DNA from: Cytophagaceae bacterium
GTDB lineage: Bacteria > Bacteroidota > Bacteroidia > Cytophagales > UBA9547
Length of the DNA stretch: 64,000 bases
Direction: 5' to 3'
Assembly (NCBI GenBank): GCA_027488865.1
Contig: JAIYAU010000024.1
Coordinates: 1-64,000 of the forward strand
Shown: positions 50,369-58,957 of the stretch, one piece after another
Position numbering within the stretch: the first letter of the stretch is position 1
Layout: each line of letters opens with the position of its first letter
Translations under genes and position numbers: made by a program
Notes under the pieces: generated by a model
Database searches by the model: none
Seen by the model: only the letters and a program-made list of their open reading frames with translations
What the model was told of the DNA's origin: nothing

Positions 50369-51676
50369 CTATCTGGCAATATCTATTTTAACATCCTTTT
50401 TTTTTAATTTTTCACTTTTAATTAATTGTACAAGCTTTTTGGCTTTTTCTGCTTTTACTGCCGCAAATGCCGAGTGGTCTAACACTTCAATTAATCCAAG
50501 TTCTTCTTTTAGCAGGCCTCCTTTTTGCAACAGCAGACCAACAATATCAATTTTATTAATTTTATCCTTTTTTCCTCCACCTATATAAATGGTTACCCAT
50601 TGTGTATTTATAGGAGCATCTTCATAAGGTGACACATCTATCGTTGGTATGGACTTTGCAATATAGTCAGGTAGTTGTTCCTCTTCTCCTAATACAAGGT
50701 AAGCTGTACCTTCAGCATGCATACGAGCAGTGCGCCCATTTCTGTGAATATAAGCATCTTGTGTAAGCGGCATTTGGTAATGCACTACACACGCTATTTC
50801 TGGTATATCAAGACCCCTAGCAGCTAAGTCTGTAGCTATTAACATTCGAAAAGTACCATTTCTTAATTTAATTAGAGTTCGTTCCCGATCTTCTTGCTCC
50901 ATACCACCATGAAAGACCCCATGATGAATATCCTGCCTTAGTAAAATTTCACTAATGCGGTCAACTGCATCGCGGTGATTGCAAAAAACCAACGTTGGCT
51001 TTTCCCCTAGATAACATACCAATTTAAACAAGGCCTCCAGTTTGTCGGTTCCTTCAGCTACGACCTTTTTAATTTCTAAATTTTTAGAAGCTTGTTTGCT
51101 TAAAAAATCCAACTCTTTATAGTTCTTTAAACCTGTAAAATCTGGAATATCAATGCTTTTAGTTGCAGAAATTAATATTCTTTGTTTAACGTTATGAAGC
51201 TGGCCCACAATAAATGACATATCCTCTTGAAATCCAAATTCAAGTGATTTATCAAACTCGTCCATCACCAAAAAATGAATATTTCCCGTTTCAAATGAGC
51301 CTTTTTTCAAATGATATTTTATACGTCCAGGTGTACCTATTAATAAAGCGGGTGGCTGTGATAGATTGTTTCGTTCAATTTTTGTTTCATGTCCTCCATA
51401 GCAACAGTTTACCTTAAAACCTGTACTCATTGTTTTAAACACTTTTTCTATTTGAATGGCTAGTTCTCTAGAAGGAGCTATGATTAACGCTTGAACACCC
51501 TCAGCTTTTGGATCTAATTTACTTAAAATCGGCAATAAAAAGGCCAAAGTTTTACCTGAACCTGTGGGTGATAACAGTACCATATCTTTTCCCGTGTTGG
51601 TGAGTTCTATGGCAGCCAATTGCATGGCATTAAGGGCTTCAATTTGAAGATTTTCTAATGATTTGGTAAAATCCAT
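50369..51676 (-). CDS. DEAD-box-type RNA helicase with DbpA RNA-binding domain (435 aa)
   Basis: Two RecA domains: Q-motif region, Walker A SPTGSGKTLAFLLPIL, GTPGRIKYHL, motif II DEFD (~139, in place of DEAD), ISATK (SAT), then domain 2 PTLVFCNHRDAV, LIATDLAARGLDIPEI and YIHRNGRTAR. The C-terminal ~75 residues match the DbpA domain (WVTIYIGGGKKDKINKIDIVG...GVIEVLDHSAFAAV pattern), which in E. coli DbpA binds hairpin 92 of 23S rRNA. Probable role in large-subunit ribosome assembly. The gene starts 12 bp after the transglutaminase gene's stop and may be in the same unit. Confidence 0.9.
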   Translation of the reverse strand: MDFTKSLENLQIEALNAMQLAAIELTNTGKDMVLLSPTGSGKTLAFLLPILSKLDPKAEGVQALIIAPSRELAIQIEKVFKTMSTGFKVNCCYGGHETKIERNNLSQPPALLIGTPGRIKYHLKKGSFETGNIHFLVMDEFDKSLEFGFQEDMSFIVGQLHNVKQRILISATKSIDIPDFTGLKNYKELDFLSKQASKNLEIKKVVAEGTDKLEALFKLVCYLGEKPTLVFCNHRDAVDRISEILLRQDIHHGVFHGGMEQEDRERTLIKLRNGTFRMLIATDLAARGLDIPEIACVVHYQMPLTQDAYIHRNGRTARMHAEGTAYLVLGEEEQLPDYIAKSIPTIDVSPYEDAPINTQWVTIYIGGGKKDKINKIDIVGLLLQKGGLLKEELGLIEVLDHSAFAAVKAEKAKKLVQLIKSEKLKKKDVKIDIAR

Positions 51677-51688
51677 AACGAGAGTAAT

Positions 51689-52570
51689 TTATATATAGAC
51701 GGTTTCCATATCTACAGAAACCTCCAAACGATGCTGGCCACTACTAAAAATTACTCCTTTAAGTGGTGTTACATCGGCGTAATCACGGCCATAAGCCACT
51801 GTAACATGTTTGTCTTTAGGCATAATATTGTTAGTTGGGTCAAAATCTAACCAGCCCATATCAGGGATGTAAATTGAAAACCAAGCATGAGAAGCGTCTG
51901 AGCCTATTAGTTTTGTTTTGCCAGGAGGGGGCAAAGTTTCAATATAACCACTTACATATCTAGCTGCCAAGCCAATACTTCTAATACAAGCAATGGCAAA
52001 ATGAGAAAAATCTTGACAAACCCCTTTTTTTTCTCTAAAAACCACCTCTATTGGGGTTGAGATTGTTGTAAAACCTGAGACAAAATCAAAATCGTTATAT
52101 ATTCTTGCCGTGAGCTCTTGTGCGGCCTCCAACAAAGGTCTATTTGGTAGAAACGATTTTAGAGCGTAATCTTTAATTTCTTTATTGTACTTGACAAAGT
52201 GTGACTCTAATACAAACTGTTTAATTTCTAATGTTTGTGGGCTAATTTGTGCTAAAAAAGCAATTGCTTGCGCGGTAGTACCACCACTTGCTATCGGCAA
52301 TTGAATAATTTTATCAATCTCTCTCCTTACAATAGACCTAGAGGTTACTACCAATGAATTATGAGGCTGTTGTAAAGAAAAATAAGCCACCTTATTTCCA
52401 AAAAAGTCCTCTCTAATGAGGTAGTCTTGTGGTTTGGGTTCAATTACAATATCATATTTTTCGCAGAATTGATAATTCAAATTAGAAGGAATAAGCCATG
52501 CCAAATTGTGACATACGCTCACCATTTCGTTATACCAATAGGTGGTTTTGTGAATTATCTTATACTTCAT
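51689..52570 (-). CDS. Transglutaminase-like cysteine peptidase (293 aa)
   Basis: N-terminal Transglut_N beta domain (MKYKIIHKTTYWYNEMVSVCHN) and the core domain with the triad Cys in KKGVCQDFSHFAIACIRSIGLAARYVSG (~184), His in SDASHAWFSIYIP (~226) and Asp in GWLDFDPTNN (~242). It overlaps the ATP-grasp/alpha-E gene by 11 bp. This pair is conserved in many bacteria and has been proposed to make and cleave a peptide or amide, but its substrate is unknown. Probably cytoplasmic: no signal peptide. Confidence 0.9.
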   Translation of the reverse strand: MKYKIIHKTTYWYNEMVSVCHNLAWLIPSNLNYQFCEKYDIVIEPKPQDYLIREDFFGNKVAYFSLQQPHNSLVVTSRSIVRREIDKIIQLPIASGGTTAQAIAFLAQISPQTLEIKQFVLESHFVKYNKEIKDYALKSFLPNRPLLEAAQELTARIYNDFDFVSGFTTISTPIEVVFREKKGVCQDFSHFAIACIRSIGLAARYVSGYIETLPPPGKTKLIGSDASHAWFSIYIPDMGWLDFDPTNNIMPKDKHVTVAYGRDYADVTPLKGVIFSSGQHRLEVSVDMETVYI

Positions 52571-55124
52571 TTTGGCTTGTATTTATTTCTGTATTAGGAG
52601 TGTTGAGCTGCTGTTGCATGGCAGAATGGCTAAAATACATCGATGTAATGTTAATAGACAAACTCGTGAGAATGTCAGATAAATTGGCCATTAACAAATC
52701 GAAACTTTGTCTGTAACCATTTTCGTCCTCTGCTAAAATAGTTGGGTTGGTGAGTAAAATTTTTGTATAACCTTCTAAAATAAGTAATTCTGCTTTGCTG
52801 GTGCGTGAATTTACGTTTTTTGGTAGTTGTGCAAGATATCCTCTTATCATTTCTACCTGAAACACCAAGGAATGAGGGTTGTTGGCATCATAAATTAATA
52901 TGTCCAATACTGGTTCAATTTGAATGGATGATTTATATAGAGATCTGTAGTTAATTAAATTATGATATGTAATTAACAATGATTCTAATAAATCATTTTC
53001 AACTTGGGTGTCAGATTTAAAACCCAACATGGAGCGCATTGTAGAAATAATCGAATTGGTTCTTTCAATTCTTTTTCCAGTTTCTAATAACAGCCACCCG
53101 TCTGTTCGAGGCATAGTTTCATTAATCAAACCACAAAAAGCGGTGAGTCTATCCGAAAGTTGATCTAATAAATGGAGTACTGATCTGTTGTTTAGATTTT
53201 CAGCATCTAAAATTTTCTTTGACGATTCTTCTATTAAATCTACAATTCTCCAAACTTCCAACGACCAGCGGTCTCTCACATTTTGGATGGCTCTTAACAA
53301 AAATTCTAAGTTGAGAGCAATGGAACCAGCTTTATGCGGATTACTAACTAATTCATATATTTCTTTCTGCGGTTTTTTGAGTAAATTGTTGCTATCGTCA
53401 CCTACAAATCCTGGATAAGAAATAGTTAAATGAGTTAAGCTTCTCAAAAGAATATTCAATTCTCCATTTTTACTTGGCGAATTTTGCTTTTGATTTTCTT
53501 GAATATTTTTTAGTACGATCCCAATCAGCCTAGCCGTATTTAAAATTCGTTCACAATATCTACCAACCCAAAAAAGATTTTCGGCACTTCGACTTGGCAA
53601 GACCCTATCGGAAAAATTAATGTTTTGTGTTTGCGAGGGTTTATGTAAGGCTACCTTGTTAAAAACGGTCGTTTCTCCTATGATCCAAGTGTCTTTTGCA
53701 ATACCGCCATACTGATTTGAAATGGTAAAGACTCCCTTTTCTGGTGAGGTTCGCGTAAGTCCTCCAGGCATTACCTGATAGTCATTCTTATCAGCGTGTA
53801 TGTAATATCGTGTAGCAGCAAAACGTGGTTCAAGTTTGTTATTGATAAGTGCTGGTGTTGTAGAAAAACTCACCTCTTCTTGCCCAACATATAAGTGTGG
53901 TGCTGCTTTGATTTCAGTAATTAATGTTTGGATTTGTGCTGAAGACAATAACCTCCCGTACATGGCTTTAAATCGCGCCTGTCTGTCAATTTTCTTAATT
54001 AATAACCTGTGAATATTGGCTATTACAAAATTTAGTTCTTTTGGTTGGCCACACCACCAAGTGGCCGTAGTGGGTAAAATAAGATCTTCACCTAGAAAGT
54101 ATTTACATACAGCAGGTAAAAAAGCAAAAATTGCACTGTTTTCAAGGATGCTACTTCCTGGCGGATTTACTACTGTCACATTACCTCTTCGCATGGCTTC
54201 CAACAGTCCTGCCACCCCTAGTTGTGAGTCTTCTTTAAGTTCAAGCGGGTCGCAGTATAAATCATCTATTCTTCTAATAATGAGATCAACCTTTTCTAGT
54301 CCGTTAATAGATTTGAGCCACACAAACCCATCCCTGACGATAAGGTCGTCACCTTGTACCAAGGTATAACCAAGGTACGAGGCCAAATATGCATGTTCAA
54401 AATACGTTTCGTTACCAGGGCCAGGTGTTAATAATACAATTCTGGGATTGTCTTTCTGCTTGGGGAGTATATCCACCAAGGCGGATTGCATGGTTTGATA
54501 AAATCCAGATAACTTTCTGATTTCTAGGTTGTTTTGCAACTCAGGGAGCATTCGGTTCATTACGCTGCGATTTTCAACAGCATATCCCGAGCCCGAAGGG
54601 GCTTGTGCTCGGTCATTTAACACCCACATGCGCCCATCAGGACCTCTTGCTATATCTGAAGCATATAATACCAGTTGGTTAGGGCCAGGCAAACGTATGC
54701 GATCACATTGACGCATAAAACCACTGTGATTAAAAATTAACTCCAGAGGTAATATCCCGTTTTTGATGATATTTCTAGGTCCATATATATCTTCCAGCAG
54801 CATATTGAGCACTGTTGCTCTTTGTTTGAGACCTTTTTCTATAATGGCCCAATCACTAGAATCAATAATAAATGGAATTGGGTCGACATGCCACGGGCGG
54901 TTATGTCCATTAGGGTCGCCATATACGTTATAGGTGACACCATTTTCACGTAAAGCTGCTAAAATTTCTGTATGCCGGTTTTTGATTTCTTTAATGCTAA
55001 TGGCATTAATATTACTGAACAGTTGTTTCCAATGTGACCTAATTTCTCCTTTAGAATCAACCATCTCATCGTAGGTGTTTAACTCTCCACGATAATCATT
55101 AACAATGCTTTGCTCAAGTATCAA
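52560..55124 (-). CDS. Circularly permuted ATP-grasp and alpha-E fusion protein (854 aa)
   Basis: Residues ~60-470 form a CP_ATPgrasp_2 domain: YNVYGDPNGHNRPWHVDPIPFII, GPDGRMWVLNDRAQAPSGSGYAVENR, PGPGNETYFEHAYLASYLG, VNPPGSSILENSAIFAFLPAV, YVGQEEVSFSTTP, RYYIHADKNDYQVMPGGLTR. From ~500 the alpha-E helical domain follows (SRSAENLFWVGRYCERILNTARLIGIVL ... SMLGFKSDTQVENDLLESLL), which in other genomes is often a separate gene. The whole is a predicted peptide/amide ligase with a helical partner domain. Start ATG at 55124; transglutaminase gene follows in overlap. Confidence 0.92.
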   Translation of the reverse strand: MILEQSIVNDYRGELNTYDEMVDSKGEIRSHWKQLFSNINAISIKEIKNRHTEILAALRENGVTYNVYGDPNGHNRPWHVDPIPFIIDSSDWAIIEKGLKQRATVLNMLLEDIYGPRNIIKNGILPLELIFNHSGFMRQCDRIRLPGPNQLVLYASDIARGPDGRMWVLNDRAQAPSGSGYAVENRSVMNRMLPELQNNLEIRKLSGFYQTMQSALVDILPKQKDNPRIVLLTPGPGNETYFEHAYLASYLGYTLVQGDDLIVRDGFVWLKSINGLEKVDLIIRRIDDLYCDPLELKEDSQLGVAGLLEAMRRGNVTVVNPPGSSILENSAIFAFLPAVCKYFLGEDLILPTTATWWCGQPKELNFVIANIHRLLIKKIDRQARFKAMYGRLLSSAQIQTLITEIKAAPHLYVGQEEVSFSTTPALINNKLEPRFAATRYYIHADKNDYQVMPGGLTRTSPEKGVFTISNQYGGIAKDTWIIGETTVFNKVALHKPSQTQNINFSDRVLPSRSAENLFWVGRYCERILNTARLIGIVLKNIQENQKQNSPSKNGELNILLRSLTHLTISYPGFVGDDSNNLLKKPQKEIYELVSNPHKAGSIALNLEFLLRAIQNVRDRWSLEVWRIVDLIEESSKKILDAENLNNRSVLHLLDQLSDRLTAFCGLINETMPRTDGWLLLETGKRIERTNSIISTMRSMLGFKSDTQVENDLLESLLITYHNLINYRSLYKSSIQIEPVLDILIYDANNPHSLVFQVEMIRGYLAQLPKNVNSRTSKAELLILEGYTKILLTNPTILAEDENGYRQSFDLLMANLSDILTSLSINITSMYFSHSAMQQQLNTPNTEINTSQNEV

Positions 55125-55570
55125 AACAGCAAACAGTTTTAAAGATAAAAAATAGGCAAAAACCCTTATAGATACATTTGTAGTTAAGATTGCATTGCTT
55201 ACTAATCAAATATACGAAATAAAATCAAAATTGGTGGTATTTAAATAATAGGCAGCCAAAAAAGTTTAAAAAATTAAAATAAATATTTGAATTTAAAGGT
55301 GCTGAAGTTGGTGTTTATATCACAAACCGTTCTGCTCGCTCTTATGAACCAGTCTTTGATACTTTAGGTTGTTGGTTAAAGCTTGCAGCCTTTCAGCGAT
55401 CCTACTTTGGAGCGCAAGCCATACCCTTGAATATAGTAGAAATTGGATTGAATATATGAGGTGCTTTAAATATCGGCAGGAAGGAAAATTAAGTTTGCAG
55501 GAAGGGCTTTTTCTTCAATTCATCTTATTTCTCCTAATTCCAGTAGGTTTTTGTGTATCAACTTTAGGAG
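55125..55570. other. Intergenic stretch with gene remnants
   Basis: A start-less frame from 55282 reads FKGAEVGVYITNRSARSYEPV for about 55 codons to a TGA; no family recognised. At 55537-55576 a 40-nt segment is 35/40 identical to 29574-29613 in the Ig-like lipoprotein gene (IPVGFCVSTLGD vs IPAGFCVSALGD). The track ORF 55369-55626 spans this but has no good start. Nothing else seen. Confidence 0.5.
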
Positions 55571-57370
55571 ATGCTTGGAAAAATGTACTACCCCAATCGA
55601 GATTTTTGGGTTTACCTCATATTTAATACCTTTGTTATGTATTGCCTAAATTGTTTATTACAAATGCTTAGTACATTATTGATATGGTTGTATATCGCGT
55701 ACGTTTCGGTTTCAATAGGTTTAATCATATTCCGACTGTGTATTTGGTTTTTTAAGATTGAAAAAGAGGTTCTAGCGCTTGAAATAATCAGCTTTATAGG
55801 GCTGGCATTTTTGACCTCTATATTGGGTTATATTTCTTTGGTCTCACCTATTGGACTTTTAATTCATGTAATTATAATCTTGTGTTGTGGGATTTCACTT
55901 TTCATTTGTAGAAAAGATTTTATCTATTCCATCAAGGATTTTGGTCTACTTTTCGCAGGAAAAGCTTTCCTCGCATTTAGTCTTTCTATGTGCGTTTTAG
56001 TGATAATCCAATCGGTAAAACATCCATTTTGGATAGATATAGGTGGCTACCACGCGCAGTCCATACAGTGGATCGAAAAATTTGGTGTTGTAAAAGGACT
56101 TGCCAATTTGCACGATAGATTTGGATTTAATAATGCCTCCCATTTGGCTTCAGCATTCTTCAATGTAAGCTTTGTAGCTTCCCCAATTTATCATGCTGTA
56201 TCTAGTTACATGATCATTGCATTTTTCATATGGTCTTTTAGGATTATTCTTACCTCAGTGCAAACATCGCAAGGTATAAAATTTGGCCTTACTTTATCAG
56301 TGTTGTTGTTGCTCATATACTACAGGGATTGGATTTCTTCACCAACACCAGATATGGTTTGTACCATTTACCTTTTGTTAACTGGTTTCCTTTTTTTATT
56401 GGGAATGGAAAAAAATGAGGATACAAAAACCCTTCGCATAGATTTCTTTGTTGTAACAATTTTAGGTGTATCTGCGGTTGCTGTTAAAGTTTCAGCTATT
56501 CCAATATCGGTTTTAATAGCCGTGTACATCTTCACAAATCGCCAATTATTGAATCTAAGGTCTTTTTTAGGACTAGCCATTATAGCGATTGTATTAGAAC
56601 TGCCGATTTTGGTTCGGAATTACTATCTGTCAGGATATTTGTTATTCCCCTTTCACCAATTGGATATTTTCAACCCAGATTGGAAAATCCCTAAAATTTA
56701 TTCAGAAGAGGTATCAAACCTGATTTTTAACTTTGCAAGAGGTTTGGGTGGGTCCACCTCAAAAATACACAATTTGACCTATAAGGACTGGCTTTTAAAA
56801 TGGTTTATGGGTCTAGAAACTTACAATAAGGCAATATTGGCCACCATAATAACTGCCCCTCTATGGGTTTTCTTGAGTGTATTTAAGGGGAAAACCTATC
56901 CTAATCATGGTTTCAATAAATGGATTTTCCTAACAGGGAGTATGTTCATTTGCCTTATTTTTTGGTTTTTTCAGGCCCCATCCTTTCGTTTTGCCCATGG
57001 ATTCATCATACTATGTTTTGTAGGTATTGTTATGCTTATTTTACAATTGACTTCATTACCCATACATTTAACCAAAAAGTTAACTGCTGGTTCGGGCATT
57101 GTTTTACTGTTATTTACCTTGTATTCAATTGCTAGGGAGACACCAGAATTGGATATTCAAAAGAATTCCTACCTATATTTTATCCCTACACCTTACAGAG
57201 AAGAACACGTAATAATGGTTCCTGTCCCTTACAATCAGGAAATCAAATCACCTGATACATGTAGAGAATGTTGGAACTTACCCCTGCCTTGTTCCCCTAA
57301 TGTTTTGCCTACTGTTGAATTTCGGGGAACCACATTAGAAAATGGCTTTAGGATGAAAAAAAATCCTTAA
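55571..57370 (+). CDS. Multi-TM protein of the LIC_10190 type (599 aa or slightly shorter)
   Basis: About 12 TM segments with a large loop containing FWIDIGGYHAQSIQWIEKFGVVKGLANLHDRFGFNNASH, and a C-terminal tail DTCRECWNLPLPCSPNVLPTVEFRG with three cysteines, which recall the LIC_10190 membrane protein family linked to surface-polysaccharide loci. It may be a GT-C-like glycosyltransferase (WIDxxGYH in the first large loop), but that is inference. The start is uncertain: the track begins inside remnant-like sequence at 55571, and MLSTLLIWLYIAY at 55664 is an equally likely start. Confidence 0.75.
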   Translation: MLGKMYYPNRDFWVYLIFNTFVMYCLNCLLQMLSTLLIWLYIAYVSVSIGLIIFRLCIWFFKIEKEVLALEIISFIGLAFLTSILGYISLVSPIGLLIHVIIILCCGISLFICRKDFIYSIKDFGLLFAGKAFLAFSLSMCVLVIIQSVKHPFWIDIGGYHAQSIQWIEKFGVVKGLANLHDRFGFNNASHLASAFFNVSFVASPIYHAVSSYMIIAFFIWSFRIILTSVQTSQGIKFGLTLSVLLLLIYYRDWISSPTPDMVCTIYLLLTGFLFLLGMEKNEDTKTLRIDFFVVTILGVSAVAVKVSAIPISVLIAVYIFTNRQLLNLRSFLGLAIIAIVLELPILVRNYYLSGYLLFPFHQLDIFNPDWKIPKIYSEEVSNLIFNFARGLGGSTSKIHNLTYKDWLLKWFMGLETYNKAILATIITAPLWVFLSVFKGKTYPNHGFNKWIFLTGSMFICLIFWFFQAPSFRFAHGFIILCFVGIVMLILQLTSLPIHLTKKLTAGSGIVLLLFTLYSIARETPELDIQKNSYLYFIPTPYREEHVIMVPVPYNQEIKSPDTCRECWNLPLPCSPNVLPTVEFRGTTLENGFRMKKNP

Positions 57371-57670
57371 ACAACGTTCTTGAGCTCACCTGTCTTACTT
57401 CAAATATCTTTAATTAATAATGCTTGGACGCTCTCATACAGGGAGGTGTAATATATTGTAACAACCTAAAAGGTCTACGGCGCTATTGTAAAAGGACCAG
57501 ATTAACCAAGCCTAATCCCTCTGCCGTACAATTATCGTAGGCAAGCCCGATGAATTTGAAGAAGAGAAAGAAAATTTTAACAACATTATCATTACAATGA
57601 ATAATATAAGTGATAACTAGTACAATCTGTTGAACACAAGCTAACACGACGGATGGAAGGGTCACTCGCC
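57371..57670. other. Intergenic stretch, 300 bp, nothing recognised
   Basis: No convincing ORF, repeat, tRNA or terminator; lies between the convergent LIC_10190-type gene and kynU. Confidence 0.5.
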
Positions 57671-58945
57671 TTATTTTGTACCGTCTAATCCTCGTTTCAA
57701 TAATTGACCAAATTGGTAAACCTCATTAAAAGAGTTATATAGAGGCACAGGTGCTATTCTGATTACATTTGGTTCACGCCAATCTAACACTACGCCATTG
57801 TTTTCCAAATAGTTAAATAGCTCCTTATTTCCGCTTTTTACGAACAAAGATAGTTGGCAACCATGCCTAGGAGCTTCTAAGGGGGTAATTATCTCAAGTT
57901 TATCCGTATTTATCCCTTGTATTATAAAAACTAAATAGTTAAACAACAGTCTTGATTTATTAACAAGGTGGTCCAATCCTGCTGCTTCAAATATTTCAAG
58001 AGCCGCTTGATGAATGGCCAACGGCACAACAGGTGCATTGCTAAGTTGCCAACTTTCAGCACCTAGTAAAGGTTTAAAACCCTTTTGCATTTTAAATCTG
58101 CTTTTTTCATCGTGACCCCACCAACCCGCGAATCGCTTTAAAGTAGGGTCATTATGGTGCTTTTGGTGCACAAAGATACCTGCAACTGCACCGGGGCCAG
58201 AATTAAGATATTTATAGGAACACCATACAGCAAAATCTACTTGCCACTGATGTAATTCCATTGGGATATTACCAATAGCATGTGCTAGATCGAAGCCAAT
58301 TTTAATGTCGTGTTGATGTGCAATACTAGTAACAGTATGCATTTCAATTACTTCTCCAGTATAATAATTGACGCCTCCAAGTAACACCAATGCAATTTCT
58401 TCCTTGTTTTCTTCAATGCTTCTTATAATATCTTCCGTTCGCAAACAATATTCTCCCTCTCTTGGCGAAACTTCAATGAGTGCCTCTGTGGGTATTAAGT
58501 TATGAAAAATCAACTGACTTTCTACTACATACATATCTGATGAAAAGGCACCTTTTTCTACTAAAATCTTCACCTTTTTGCCCCTTGGCTGATAAAATGA
58601 GACCATGAGCAAGTGTAGATTATTGGTTAAACTCCCCATAGCCACTACCTCTTCAGGTAGCCCACCGGTGAGCATTGCCAACTGTTTAGTAACATTTTTG
58701 TGGTAAGTCAACCAAGGTTTTGAACCCAAAAAGTGCCCATCTACCCCATTCATCTGCCAATGAAGTAGTTCAGTTTGTACAAATAGAGAAACCGTTTTTG
58801 GTTGTAGTCCTAATGAATTCCCACAAAAATAGATTTTATCCTGCCCATTAAACTGAGGGATAAAAAATTGATTTCTAAATTCCCTCAGAGGATCTTGTTG
58901 ATCTAGGTAAAGCGCAAACTCAATATTGTGTTTAAAATCAATCAT
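57671..58945 (-). CDS. kynU: Kynureninase
   Basis: 424 aa from the ATG at 58945 (the track's TTG at 58957 touches the upstream stop). A PLP enzyme cleaving kynurenine to anthranilate and alanine. Family motifs: IYFCGNSLGLQPKTV near the N-terminus, MGSLTNNLHLLMVSFYQP, GFDLAHAIGNIPMELHQW, and the Schiff-base lysine in WCSYKYLNSGPGAVAGIFVH (~243), then FAGWWGHDEKSRFKM. No other kyn gene is in the window. It follows the GH3-serine hydrolase gene by 12 bp, probably sharing its transcript although no functional link is evident. Confidence 0.95.
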   Translation of the reverse strand: MIDFKHNIEFALYLDQQDPLREFRNQFFIPQFNGQDKIYFCGNSLGLQPKTVSLFVQTELLHWQMNGVDGHFLGSKPWLTYHKNVTKQLAMLTGGLPEEVVAMGSLTNNLHLLMVSFYQPRGKKVKILVEKGAFSSDMYVVESQLIFHNLIPTEALIEVSPREGEYCLRTEDIIRSIEENKEEIALVLLGGVNYYTGEVIEMHTVTSIAHQHDIKIGFDLAHAIGNIPMELHQWQVDFAVWCSYKYLNSGPGAVAGIFVHQKHHNDPTLKRFAGWWGHDEKSRFKMQKGFKPLLGAESWQLSNAPVVPLAIHQAALEIFEAAGLDHLVNKSRLLFNYLVFIIQGINTDKLEIITPLEAPRHGCQLSLFVKSGNKELFNYLENNGVVLDWREPNVIRIAPVPLYNSFNEVYQFGQLLKRGLDGTK

Positions 58946-58957
58946 TTGTAACAACAC

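Noticed and set aside
55369-55626. ORF 55369-55626 as a small gene
   Set aside because: No plausible start, lies in remnant sequence and overlaps the next gene.
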